Origin: JBAZKK01 sp041650795
GTDB lineage: Bacteria > Omnitrophota > Gorgyraeia > Gygaellales > Profunditerraquicolaceae
DNA length: 48,708 bases
Assembly: GCA_041650795.1 (NCBI GenBank)
Contig: JBAZKK010000006.1
Location: 1 to 48,708 of the forward strand
Direction: 5' to 3'
Part shown: piece after piece, positions 24,359 to 31,683 of the stretch
Layout: the number at the start of each line of letters is the position of its first letter
Position numbering within the stretch: the stretch's first letter is position 1
Made by a program: the position numbers and the translations under genes
Notes under the pieces: generated by a model
What the model saw: only the letters and a program-made list of their open reading frames with translations
What the model was told of the DNA's origin: nothing
Database searches by the model: none

Positions 24359-24924
24359 AACAATCCCCCCTTCTCAATCCCCGTTACGAGTTTATTGTAT
24401 TTTCCGTGGATAAGTTCCGCGTCAAACTCGCGGAATTTAGCGAGCATCTTGTCCCTCTCTTCTTTTGTAAAATAATCCATGGAGGGAATAAAAAACTGCT
24501 TGTCCTCTTTCTGGATGTGTCCGGCATAAAGCTGAACCAATCTGTCGAGAGAGTCCTTGATGTCTTCTATCGAACCGGGCTTATTCTGGAGGTAACCCAA
24601 CCTGGCAGCCTCAATCTTGGCCACCATCCCCCTTGCCCGGGCATGGTCTTCTAACAAAGCGGCTAATGTCTTCTTGTGTTCCTCGGAGAGCTGTTTAGAC
24701 TGGAGGTCTTTAAAAAGGAAATCCTCTTCTTTGCCGTGGTGGCACCTGTCGGCGTAAAACCTGAAGAAATCCACTGCCAGCGCGATAAAGCCCAAGTCTA
24801 GCGCAGCCCCGCCCGCTATCCTCGCATTCTCCTCTCGCAATAAAGCAACCATGCGTTCGATAAGCCTGTGCTCTATCATCAAAGGCCCTATCGGAAGCAC
24901 GGCGGCCTTCGGCTTATTATCCAT
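24355..24924 (-). CDS. Hemerythrin-domain protein
   Basis: A 189-residue helical protein of the HHE cation-binding family. Expected di-iron ligands are seen as IEHRLIERM (His), ADRCHHGKEEDFLF (HxxxE), LLEDHARARGMV (His) and YAGHIQKEDKQFF (HxxxD/E). Such proteins bind O2 or NO or report on oxygen. It begins a probable operon (hemerythrin, ferredoxin, Cache protein, proton ATPase, pyk, M50) and lies next to the superoxide reductase cluster. Confidence 0.88.
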   Translation of the reverse strand: MDNKPKAAVLPIGPLMIEHRLIERMVALLREENARIAGGAALDLGFIALAVDFFRFYADRCHHGKEEDFLFKDLQSKQLSEEHKKTLAALLEDHARARGMVAKIEAARLGYLQNKPGSIEDIKDSLDRLVQLYAGHIQKEDKQFFIPSMDYFTKEERDKMLAKFREFDAELIHGKYNKLVTGIEKGGLL

Positions 24925-25016
24925 GCGGATTCCCCTTTGTTAGAAAACGAAGGCTCGCCTCTGGTATAATATTACGCGCGGTTGCGCTTGCGTATCGCCT
25001 ATCGTCTATTTTATTA

Positions 25017-25178
25017 TTATTTCTTCCGGGAAGAAGACTTTGACTTTGACTTGGATTTCGGACTCATCGGCTTACCGCAGCACCAAATAGTTCTTCTCGA
25101 GATGCCGCATGCGTCTACGATAACCTGCCTGCCGCAGGGGATACAAGTCAGTTTTTGGCCTTTTTTCAATTTTGCCAT
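25017..25178 (-). CDS. Desulforedoxin-like mini-protein (53 aa)
   Basis: A 53-codon frame from an ATG at 25178 to a stop at 25017. Cysteines C12 and C15 (TCIPCGRQV) and C33-C34 (WCCGKPM) match the CxxC...CC iron site of desulforedoxin and of the N-terminal domain of desulfoferrodoxin; C24 is extra. The tail (about 39-53) is a low-complexity K/S/R run. GGGAGGGCAG lies just upstream of the ATG. It starts 21 bases after the superoxide reductase stop, so it is probably the electron donor or a detached Dx domain of that enzyme. Confidence 0.78.
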   Translation of the reverse strand: MAKLKKGQKLTCIPCGRQVIVDACGISRRTIWCCGKPMSPKSKSKSKSSSRKK

Positions 25179-25199
25179 CTGCCCTCCCTTTTTATCGCG

Positions 25200-25595
25200 C
25201 TATTCTACCTTCAATTCCTTGCTGTTCTGCCATAAGCCGTGGATATTGCAGTAGCTGGAGGCGTAAATGACCCCGGGCTTGCCGGTTTTAAAGCTTAATG
25301 CTGCCTCGTGATGGGTATAGACGGAACTCGTATCCGGCCCCTGCACCGAGGCGCCGTGAGCAGAGAATTCAGTCCTCCCTATCAGGTAGGGGAATTTTTC
25401 CCCCTGAGGGTGGAAATAAATCTCAATCCAACTGATATGGTGCTCGGTCTTATTAGGATGAGCTATCTCTTTCCCTACCGCGGCAACAACCCTGATAAGC
25501 TCACCCTTCCTGGCTTTATCCGGAGCCTCTATCGCGGGGACGTGCTTCTCCGCCTTCCAGTCTGCGCTTTGAAACAGCTCTTTTAGCTCTGCCAT
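25200..25595 (-). CDS. Superoxide reductase (neelaredoxin type)
   Basis: A 131-residue class II superoxide reductase, without the N-terminal desulforedoxin domain. The active-site E16-K17-H18 (EKHVP), the HPNKTEHH histidines and C116-N-I-H119-G-LW make up the Fe(His)4Cys centre. It reduces superoxide to peroxide without releasing O2, as in anaerobes. A GTG at 25613 would give six more residues, but the ATG at 25595 with GGGGAGGG upstream is better. It sits between the desulforedoxin-like gene and the ferritin-like gene. Confidence 0.93.
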   Translation of the reverse strand: MAELKELFQSADWKAEKHVPAIEAPDKARKGELIRVVAAVGKEIAHPNKTEHHISWIEIYFHPQGEKFPYLIGRTEFSAHGASVQGPDTSSVYTHHEAALSFKTGKPGVIYASSYCNIHGLWQNSKELKVE

Positions 25596-25618
25596 TATGA
25601 ACCCTCCCCTCACAATGA

Positions 25619-26062
25619 TTATTTGCCGAGAAGAAGCGAAAGCTCGGTTACGTGCTCCTGCTCGTCAATGATTACATGGCGGATCTCGTGCTCCAGGGTC
25701 TCAAACTCATACTGAAGGCTCTCCTTGTTCTCTATCACCTGTTTATAAATCTCCTTGTAAAAATCGATGGCATCTTTTTCGTTGCCAAGATTGACTTCAA
25801 GGATATCTTTGGTTTCAGTTGCTTTATGGGTCTGGGCCAGGCCCATGCTCGGCTCTCCGCCGAGATAACTCGCTATGAGATTACGGAACTGCTCCTGGTG
25901 CTTGGTCTCATCGGAGGCAAGCTCTTTTAGCCTCTCGATTATCTTCTCGCCTCCAAGCCCCTTGATAAGCTCCGCGTGGGCAAGGTATTGGATCCTGGCA
26001 GCGTGCTCCAGCTCCAATGCCTGGTTAAGCTTCTTTATCAGCTCTTGCTTTATATCAGCCAT
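25619..26062 (-). CDS. Ferritin-like (bacterioferritin-type) di-iron protein
   Basis: A 147-residue four-helix protein with ferritin-like carboxylates: ELEHAARIQYLAHAE in helix 1, LASDETKHQEQF in helix 2, and HEIRHVIIDEQEHV in helix 4 (ExxH). It resembles the bacterioferritin/Dps-like group. It would store iron or remove peroxide produced by the superoxide reductase encoded 23 bases downstream. AAAGGAGAAAGAA upstream of the ATG is a good ribosome site. Confidence 0.88.
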   Translation of the reverse strand: MADIKQELIKKLNQALELEHAARIQYLAHAELIKGLGGEKIIERLKELASDETKHQEQFRNLIASYLGGEPSMGLAQTHKATETKDILEVNLGNEKDAIDFYKEIYKQVIENKESLQYEFETLEHEIRHVIIDEQEHVTELSLLLGK

Positions 26063-26117
26063 TTCTTTCTCCTTTCCTGAGAGTGCATCCTTTTATATCA
26101 GCCCGAAGATATGATTC

Positions 26118-26813
26118 TTATTTCCTTTTTACCGCTCCTCCTTCTTGCCAGGTTATTTGTTTTACGCGGGTATCGTTTGTGCTTATTTCGGTTTTAATGC
26201 TTCTTCCGGTATTTCTCCCGAAATTTTCAAAGGACGCAACCAAAAGGTAATTTATGGTATCCCTTATCTCAGAGTTCTGGCTGGCGCTCGAATTCTCCCC
26301 TATCCAGATTATCTTTTTTTGGTTATTGGCCCTGAGGCTGGCGGCGTCAAGCACATTCAAGGTAAGAGAAGAAGTGAACACCGTAATCCGATAAGGAACA
26401 TAGGTGGTATAACCGGGTAGGTTTATGATTGAGGTGCTGGTCTTGCCGCTGGACTTATAGGTCTGGACAGTTTCAGTCTGGCCTGCCTGAAAAACAGGCC
26501 TGAGCTCCGTCGCCCTTCTGCCGGAGCTTACCGAATAGCTAAAACTAAGGTAAAAATCCGCCTTCTCGTAAGAGGCTATCTTGTAGCCGCTCTCAACAAG
26601 CAGCTTCTCTATCTTGGCTTTGATTTCATTATCAAGGATGGGGTTATTTTCGTTCTTATTCGCCAGGACGCAAAAAGATGCCCCGGCGGGGATGGGATCC
26701 GGAGTCTCGGTGATATCGAGGTAATCATTGACCGTAACCGCATAATAGCTCGCGCAGCCGGATAAAAAGAGAAGCGACAGGAAAAACGTCAATACTATCT
26801 TTACCTTATGCAT
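26118..26813 (-). CDS. Lipoprotein, DUF4136-like
   Basis: A 231-residue lipoprotein. The signal ends in a lipobox, LFLSGC, with Cys20. The mature part resembles DUF4136-type lipoproteins: YEKADFYLSFSYSVSSGR, and a segment of strands ending in IIWIGENSSAS and a helix with DTINYLLVASFENFG. Location is probably the periplasmic side of the outer membrane. It lies 13 bases after the preceding lipoprotein gene. No known reaction. Confidence 0.72.
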   Translation of the reverse strand: MHKVKIVLTFFLSLLFLSGCASYYAVTVNDYLDITETPDPIPAGASFCVLANKNENNPILDNEIKAKIEKLLVESGYKIASYEKADFYLSFSYSVSSGRRATELRPVFQAGQTETVQTYKSSGKTSTSIINLPGYTTYVPYRITVFTSSLTLNVLDAASLRANNQKKIIWIGENSSASQNSEIRDTINYLLVASFENFGRNTGRSIKTEISTNDTRVKQITWQEGGAVKRK

Positions 26814-26826
26814 CCTTTTTCCCGCC

Positions 26827-27228
26827 TCAGAAGTTGGCCAGATTAACCCGCCAGTCTGGCTTATTTAACTTATTATTGAAATCCGGATGATGACTGTTGA
26901 GCCATTTATTGAAGTCTTTGACATCGTTGAATCTTTCATCTACGGTGCCGTTGTAATCTTCGTCCACCTCGGCGGACTCGAATTTCCCGCCTTTAATGTG
27001 CACCGTTACGTCTGGCTTGCCGTCATAATTGGTGTCGGCTTCAATCTTGGATATGTATTCCCCGTCCTTATAATAGGTTACGTCCGGTTTGCCGTCCTTA
27101 TTTACGTCGGATGTCCCGGCTACCGTCATCTGCTGCCTGGGAGTAATATGCGAACACCCCAGATTGACGCTCAAAAGAAAAAACGCTAACGCCATAAAGA
27201 ACCACGCGACGCTATCTTTCATAATCAT
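26827..27228 (-). CDS. Lipoprotein with tandem Ca2+-binding (EF-hand-like) loops
   Basis: A 133-residue protein with a signal and lipobox (VNLGC). The mature part holds three loop repeats at about 42-95: DVNKDGKPDVTYY, DTNYDGKPDVTVH and DEDYNGTVDERF. They follow the DxDxDGxxD pattern of dockerin/FG-GAP-type calcium loops. A C-terminal helix (FNKWLNSHHPDF) closes the protein. Calcium binding is inferred from the motif. It is first in a two-gene lipoprotein operon. Confidence 0.68.
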   Translation of the reverse strand: MIMKDSVAWFFMALAFFLLSVNLGCSHITPRQQMTVAGTSDVNKDGKPDVTYYKDGEYISKIEADTNYDGKPDVTVHIKGGKFESAEVDEDYNGTVDERFNDVKDFNKWLNSHHPDFNNKLNKPDWRVNLANF

Positions 27229-27249
27229 CCTCCTTCTTCCGGAAGCTTT

Positions 27250-27278
27250 ATTATATCACTCTTTCAACCGATGTTAAA
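27250..27278 (-). promoter_or_regulatory. Promoter of the lipoprotein pair
   Basis: On the minus strand a perfect TATAAT (complement of 27250-27255) is preceded at 17 bases by TTTAAC (complement of 27273-27278), a weak -35. The start would be near 27243, with GAAGGAGG upstream of the gene start at 27228 (or 27222). Confidence 0.45.
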
Positions 27279-27300
27279 CGATTTTTCGAAGCGCAAAGCG

Positions 27301-27357
27301 GAGAGGTTCTCCTCTCTCTGGAGTAAAAACGCTTTCCCGGCTGTCCGGGAAAGCGTT
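27301..27357. repeat. Two perfect hairpins upstream of radC
   Basis: GAGAGG-TTCT-CCTCTC (27301-27316) is followed by a 13-bp perfect palindrome with a 4-nt loop (27328-27340 AACGCTTTCCCGG; 27345-27357). On the minus strand the second one is followed by TTTTT, so it could stop transcripts entering from the radC side. Its GGGAAAG core resembles the nested palindromes at 964 and 28443, but the structure is different. Confidence 0.5.
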
Positions 27358-27413
27358 CCCGTTTTCCTGTTAGAAACTGCCGGTTGTATCGTCTATTACC
27401 CGGGAGGCAAAAA

Positions 27414-28112
27414 ATGAAAAACTCTCATACCTGCATAACAAACTGGCCGCAGGAAGACCGGCCGCGCGAAAAACTACTGCGGCAGGGAGAACATACCCTC
27501 AGCGACTCCGAGCTCCTCGCTATAATCATCCGCTGCGGCACAAGGGGATTCAGCGCCGTAGACCTGGCGAGGAAGATTCTTCATAAATTCAAAACATTCC
27601 GCAATCTCTCGCATACCGACCCCGCGTCATGGGAGGAATTCAGGGGAGCGGGGCTCGGAGACGCAAAGATTATCCAGATAAAAGCAGCGATAGAAATCGG
27701 AAGGCGGTTTAAGGAAAGAGAAATAAAGACTTACCGGCCCAGGATAGAATCTTCGGCAGATGCGGCCGAAATCATGATGCCGAGGATGCGAGACCTGAAA
27801 AAAGAAATATTCAAGGTAATATTGCTGGACTCCGGGGCGCGGATTATCGAGGTTGCCGAGGTCGCGGAAGGCACGGTAAACCTGGTAAAGCCGATCTTAC
27901 GGGAGATCTGCCATAAGGCGCTGCAAAACTTTGCCCCCTCCCTGATATGCGTTCATAATCATCCTTCGGGAAACCCCGCGCCCAGCCCGGAAGACAAAAA
28001 ATTCACCCGCGAGCTCATAAAGGCGGGAGAAATCCTTTCCATAAAAGCGCTCGACCACATCATTATAGGTAACGACGATTATTTCAGCTTTTCCGATGCA
28101 GGGATTATCTAG
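27414..28112 (+). CDS. radC: RadC/JAB-domain protein
   Basis: A 232-residue RadC-family protein. An N-terminal helix-hairpin-helix region (LLRQGEHTLSDSELLAIIIRCGT; FRGAGLGDAKIIQIKAA) is followed by the JAMM metalloprotease-like domain with EVAEGTVN and HNHPSGNPAPSPED (HxH...D). The biochemical role of RadC is disputed; several members are linked to DNA repair or mobile elements. The frame is open to a TTG at 27384, but the ATG at 27414 with GGGAGG upstream is better. It is one of two plus-strand genes. Confidence 0.92.
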   Translation: MKNSHTCITNWPQEDRPREKLLRQGEHTLSDSELLAIIIRCGTRGFSAVDLARKILHKFKTFRNLSHTDPASWEEFRGAGLGDAKIIQIKAAIEIGRRFKEREIKTYRPRIESSADAAEIMMPRMRDLKKEIFKVILLDSGARIIEVAEVAEGTVNLVKPILREICHKALQNFAPSLICVHNHPSGNPAPSPEDKKFTRELIKAGEILSIKALDHIIIGNDDYFSFSDAGII

Positions 28113-28129
28113 GGGTTATTTCTGAATGG

Positions 28130-28351
28130 CTATTCGAAGAAAAAATCAATCTTCTTTTTGTAGAGGCGGGCGAATTCCTTCAGCTGGACGGTATCGATGC
28201 GCCGCTGTCCTGATTCGATTTTAGAGACGTAAGACTGGGTACGGCCCAGCTTCCTGGCGGCGTCAACCTGCCTTAATTTTACATTACGGCGCGCCTTCAC
28301 GAGTTTAGCTACCAGGCGCTTATGACTTTCAGTAAAAATCGTCTTATTCAT
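28130..28351 (-). CDS. XRE-family helix-turn-helix regulator
   Basis: A protein of about 73 residues: KLRQVDAARKLGRTQSYVSKIESGQRRID is a standard XRE/Cro helix-turn-helix, followed by ARLYKKKIDFFF. The frame is open to 28501, but the upstream part is not protein-like and overlaps the promoter and repeat, so the ATG at 28351 is preferred. The region upstream holds a near-perfect palindrome over a promoter, so it may regulate itself. It converges on radC. Confidence 0.8.
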   Translation of the reverse strand: MNKTIFTESHKRLVAKLVKARRNVKLRQVDAARKLGRTQSYVSKIESGQRRIDTVQLKEFARLYKKKIDFFFE

Positions 28352-28393
28352 CTGATTATAAACCGCGCCTTTTCCTTGACAATAAGCGCTACC

Positions 28394-28433
28394 ATGATAT
28401 ATTAAATTATCCGATATTCCAAAACGGAATACC
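28394..28433 (-). promoter_or_regulatory. Promoter and likely operator of the XRE gene
   Basis: GGTATTCC-GTTTT-GGAATATC, read on the minus strand (complement of 28413-28433), is a palindrome with 7 of 8 matching arm positions. It overlaps a possible -35 TTGGAA (complement of 28417-28422), with TATCAT as -10 (complement of 28394-28399) at 17 bases. Binding there would block transcription of the XRE gene. Confidence 0.45.
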
Positions 28434-28442
28434 ACTAAAGCA

Positions 28443-28499
28443 GAAACACTTTCCAACCCAATCGTGAAACGTTTTCCTTCCCATTCGGGAAAGTGTCTC
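28443..28499. repeat. Nested palindromic intergenic repeat, copy 2
   Basis: Arms GAAACACTTTCC (28443-28454) and GGAAAGTGTCTC (28488-28499) pair at 11 of 12 positions around a 33-bp centre, the same spacing as at 964-1022. The centre starts with AATCG and resembles copy 1, but its inner palindrome is degraded. The 20 bases at 28437-28456 are identical to the complement of 1008-1027. It lies between the XRE and antiporter genes. Confidence 0.7.
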
Positions 28500-28579
28500 A
28501 CAAAAGGGACACTTTACGAACGACTCCAGACCCACCCTGGCTTTTTGAAAGATTTATTCTAAAAGAGCGATTTTTGTAA

Positions 28580-28585
28580 TATAAT
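28580..28585 (+). promoter_or_regulatory. -10 box directly before the antiporter start
   Basis: A perfect TATAAT ends 6 bases before the ATG at 28592, so transcription would begin at or next to the start codon. No Shine-Dalgarno sequence is visible, and the -35 region is weak. The gene may be translated from a leaderless mRNA. Confidence 0.4.
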
Positions 28586-28591
28586 TAAACT

Positions 28592-30286
28592 ATGTTTCCA
28601 TCTATCAGCCATATCCTCACCCAATTCTCATTTTTCCATCTAAACATCCTCTTCCTCCTGGGATTAGCCCTATTTGGCGGGACTATCGGAGGCCGTATCT
28701 TCCAGAAATTACAAATCCCCCAAGTCGTAGGTTATATCGCCATAGGCATTTTAATCGGGATATCGGGACTCAAGATTATCGACCGCGAAGTGCTCTCCAC
28801 GCTGCAGCCACTCAATTATTTTGCGCTGGGCCTCATCGGCTTCATGATAGGAAGAGAACTTAAAAAAGAGGTTTTCATCAAACACGGGACAAAACTCATC
28901 AATGTCCTGCTCTACGAAGGAATAACTGCTTTTATCCTGGTTTCCATACTTGTAAGCATCCTGGGGTTCTTTATCCTCGGCGACTGGAAACTGGCGTGCG
29001 CGTTGGGGCTCCTGCTCGGAGCTATCTCTTCCGCTACCGCGCCGGCAGCCACTACCGATGTGCTATGGGAATACAGGACACGCGGACCGCTGACCACAAC
29101 AGTATTAAGCATCGTCGCTTTAGATGACGGGTTGGCGCTCCTGCTCTTCGCTTTTGCATCGAGTATCGCCTTCAACCTGACGGGCCACGCCTCAAGCAGC
29201 ATATTTGAGCTCTTCAGACACCCCTTATATGAAATCGGCGGCTCCTTATTAATAGGTTCGCTTTCAGGGTGGCTGCTGATAAAAATACTCAAGCGCTATC
29301 CCCAGCGGGAGAAAATACTCGCCTTCTCCATAGGTACCGTATTGCTTACGCTCGGGCTGGCTTCTGCGTTCGGGATGGACATGCTCCTGGCTGCCATGAT
29401 ACTGGGAGCGGTAAGCGTTAACTACGCTCCGAAGGCAAGCGCGAAGATGTTCGAGGTAGTCGACAGCTTTACGCCTCCCATCTACATCCTCTTTTTCGTG
29501 CTGGTAGGCGCAAAGCTCGACATCACCAAAATATCCCTGCCCATACTCTTTCTGGCCTTTGTCTACCTGCTCGGAAGGAGTTTCGGCAAGGGTATCGGCG
29601 CAAGCCTGGGCGCGCGCATCTCAAGGATGCCGAAATCAGTGCAGAACTACCTGCCATTATGCCTTTTTAGCCAAGCGGGCGTGGCAATAGGCTTATCAAT
29701 CGTAGCTGCGCAGGCATTCCCAGACCAGATAGGCAATACCATCATTATCGTTATAACCGTGACCACCTTCGTAGTGCAGATTATCGGCCCCCCCCTTACC
29801 AAACTGGCAGTGGTCAAAGCAAAGGAGACCGGCCTCAATATTACCGAAGAAGACCTCATCCATAAGCTCAAGGTCGGGGAGGTCATGGATACGGGGTACC
29901 CCGTAATTTACGAGAATATGAAACTCGAGGAGATTCTGAAGATTTTCGGGGAAAGCACTAATTTTTATTATCCGGTAGTAACCAAGGGGGGCCTGCTGCG
30001 CGGGATAATAAGCGTAGATGACATCAGGAATGCTTTTGCAACCTCCGGGCTCAACGACTTAGTGGTTGCCGTTGACCTTATGGAGCCTTCAACAACTGCC
30101 GTTAGCGCCGACTCCAGTCTCTCCGTTGCAAAAGAACTCTTAGACAATCACCTGGAATATCTTCCGGTGGTCGATAAAAACAACAAACTCCGGGGATTCC
30201 TGGAGGTTAGGATGCTCAATAAGATAATCTCAAAGAAGATTATAGAATTTCAAGGCCGGATAAAATCGCTGGATGACTCTCTATAA
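28592..30286 (+). CDS. CPA2-family cation:proton antiporter with CBS pair
   Basis: A 564-residue protein. Residues about 15-410 form around 12 helices of the Kef/NapA-like CPA2 family (FGGTIGGRIFQKLQIPQVVGYIAIGILIG; SIVALDDGLALLLFAFASS). The C-terminal part has two CBS domains (about 428-545: VMDTGYPVIYENMKLEEIL, and LMEPSTTAVSADSSLSVAKELL), which usually sense adenine nucleotides. It exchanges K+ or Na+ for H+, in line with the ion and osmotic theme of the window. No ribosome site is seen. Confidence 0.9.
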   Translation: MFPSISHILTQFSFFHLNILFLLGLALFGGTIGGRIFQKLQIPQVVGYIAIGILIGISGLKIIDREVLSTLQPLNYFALGLIGFMIGRELKKEVFIKHGTKLINVLLYEGITAFILVSILVSILGFFILGDWKLACALGLLLGAISSATAPAATTDVLWEYRTRGPLTTTVLSIVALDDGLALLLFAFASSIAFNLTGHASSSIFELFRHPLYEIGGSLLIGSLSGWLLIKILKRYPQREKILAFSIGTVLLTLGLASAFGMDMLLAAMILGAVSVNYAPKASAKMFEVVDSFTPPIYILFFVLVGAKLDITKISLPILFLAFVYLLGRSFGKGIGASLGARISRMPKSVQNYLPLCLFSQAGVAIGLSIVAAQAFPDQIGNTIIIVITVTTFVVQIIGPPLTKLAVVKAKETGLNITEEDLIHKLKVGEVMDTGYPVIYENMKLEEILKIFGESTNFYYPVVTKGGLLRGIISVDDIRNAFATSGLNDLVVAVDLMEPSTTAVSADSSLSVAKELLDNHLEYLPVVDKNNKLRGFLEVRMLNKIISKKIIEFQGRIKSLDDSL

Positions 30287-30313
30287 AAATTGCGCTTCTT
30301 AAGAACCGGTTCA
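30286..30313 (-). terminator. Possible terminator of the Mla operon
   Basis: On the minus strand a GCGC/GCGC outer stem with an inner AGAAC/GTTCT stem is followed by AATTTTTA. It begins at the stop codon of the lipoprotein gene. The stem is short and bulged, so the call is weak. The palindromes TTCTTAAGAA and GAACCGGTTC overlap within it. Confidence 0.35.
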
Positions 30314-30967
30314 GTTCTGCGCCGAAGCCTCTCCCTTTTTCGTATCCTGATTCGCCAACGATACCAATTCCTCCGCGATATCCTTGCTTAACGAAGTTAC
30401 GACGACATTCAGCGCCTGGACTAAACCCGGGTAGCTCTGCGGCACAATCGGCTGCCGTATCTGGACCCTTTTCGTAAAAACCATTTGTTTGCTCTCCAGG
30501 TCAAGGACCGAACACTGCGCCACAAAAGATAAATCCTTATCAAGCTCGCTATCCAGCCGGATAACATTCACAACCACCTGATACTTTACCGGGATAAGCA
30601 GGTTCCACGGGAACATCTCGGTGGTCGCCCCAGGAAGCAGCACTGCCAGGTTCTCGTAAATCAGGCGGTTAATGCCGAAATCAAGCTGCTCTCCCCAACG
30701 GTCAAACTCGGCAAAGTTAAGCATCTTTTTCTTATCCTGGGTCACAATCTGGGGGCGGTTTAAGTATTCCGGGATTTTAACCGGGCCTATCCCGATAATT
30801 ACATCAGGGGGGATATCGGCTTTCCCCGTCACATCCCCCTTGGCTGTGGCGCTGAGCGTATAAAATCGCGGGTTGGGGCTCTTCGGTATCGATATACATC
30901 CCCCCAAAGCCAAAGAGAAAACCAGGGCTGCCGTCACCATGCCATATAACAATGAGGATTTTTTCAT
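30311..30967 (-). CDS. ABC-type transport auxiliary lipoprotein (PqiC-like)
   Basis: A 218-residue lipoprotein: signal peptide with lipobox ALGGC (Cys24). The mature part has RFYTLSA, IGIGPVKIPEYLNRPQIVT and FDRWGEQLDFGINRLIYENLAVLLPG, the ABC_trans_aux/PqiC signature. It works with MCE proteins in lipid transport between the membranes and lies at the end of the operon, after the MCE gene. Confidence 0.88.
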   Translation of the reverse strand: MKKSSLLYGMVTAALVFSLALGGCISIPKSPNPRFYTLSATAKGDVTGKADIPPDVIIGIGPVKIPEYLNRPQIVTQDKKKMLNFAEFDRWGEQLDFGINRLIYENLAVLLPGATTEMFPWNLLIPVKYQVVVNVIRLDSELDKDLSFVAQCSVLDLESKQMVFTKRVQIRQPIVPQSYPGLVQALNVVVTSLSKDIAEELVSLANQDTKKGEASAQN

Positions 30968-30984
30968 CTTATTCTCCTTTGCGG

Positions 30985-31683
30985 CTATTTAGAGACCTCT
31001 TTGCCTTTTAAGAGCGCCTCGGGGTGCATCTCAAGATATTCGACGAAGAGGCGTATGGAGCGCGCTGCCTGCGTCACCTCCTGCACCACGTTGCTTAACC
31101 CGTAGAACCCCTCCGAATTCACCAGCTTATTAATCCCTGCCACCGCCTGATTTAAATTCTCGGAGATTTCCTTGACCGGTATCTCGTTCATGACCTCAAA
31201 GATGTCCGGTGATATAGGCAGCACCGGCAGTTCAGGGTACTTTTTGATAATGCCGTAGGTCTTCGTTTCCTTGTCCGGATAAAAATCAAAGGCAATCATG
31301 AGCTGCCCGGTTATGAAATTCTGTATCTCTAGCTTCGCCCTCAAGCCCTGCTTAATCAAAAGCGCGTAATCCGTATAACCCAGCTCCTCCGGAAACCCCT
31401 TTACGCGCGCAAGCTCCACGTCGATAATTACGGGGATGAGCACGCCCTTTGTCATGGGGTCATAAATGAGGCTGATGGAGCTGACATTTCCTATCTTGAC
31501 GCCCTTGAAAATAACCGGCGCCCCCACCGAAAGCCCCTTGACCGAGTCGCTAAAGAAAAGGACGTATCTGTCGGTATTCTTAAAGAGACTACCTGAGCCG
31601 AAAACGAGTATCGCTATCATCAGTAGCGCTACCGCGCCCACCACAAACATGCCAATCGCCGTTTTATCAACTTTTCTCTTCAT
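30985..31683 (-). CDS. mlaD: MlaD-like MCE-domain protein
   Basis: A 232-residue protein with one N-terminal membrane helix (about 10-30) and an MCE domain (YVLFFSDSVKGLSVGAPVIFKGVKIGNVSSI, and GLRAKLEIQNFITGQLMIAF). A helical C-terminus follows. It forms a periplasmic ring that guides lipids. It overlaps the ATPase gene by 4 bases. Confidence 0.9.
   Translation of the reverse strand: MKRKVDKTAIGMFVVGAVALLMIAILVFGSGSLFKNTDRYVLFFSDSVKGLSVGAPVIFKGVKIGNVSSISLIYDPMTKGVLIPVIIDVELARVKGFPEELGYTDYALLIKQGLRAKLEIQNFITGQLMIAFDFYPDKETKTYGIIKKYPELPVLPISPDIFEVMNEIPVKEISENLNQAVAGINKLVNSEGFYGLSNVVQEVTQAARSIRLFVEYLEMHPEALLKGKEVSK

Noticed and set aside
27414..28112. RadC as marker of a mobile element or defence island
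   Set aside because: No transposase, recombinase, toxin or restriction gene lies nearby; neighbours are ordinary lipoprotein and transport genes.
28355..28382. TTGTCA-N16-TATAAT as promoter of the XRE gene
   Set aside because: The boxes are good, but the start would fall inside the coding sequence, just after the ATG at 28351. The pair at 28394-28422 fits better.
30296..30312. Overlapping palindromes TTCTTAAGAA and GAACCGGTTC as an operator
   Set aside because: They lie between two converging gene ends, where no promoter is expected; a weak terminator explains them better.
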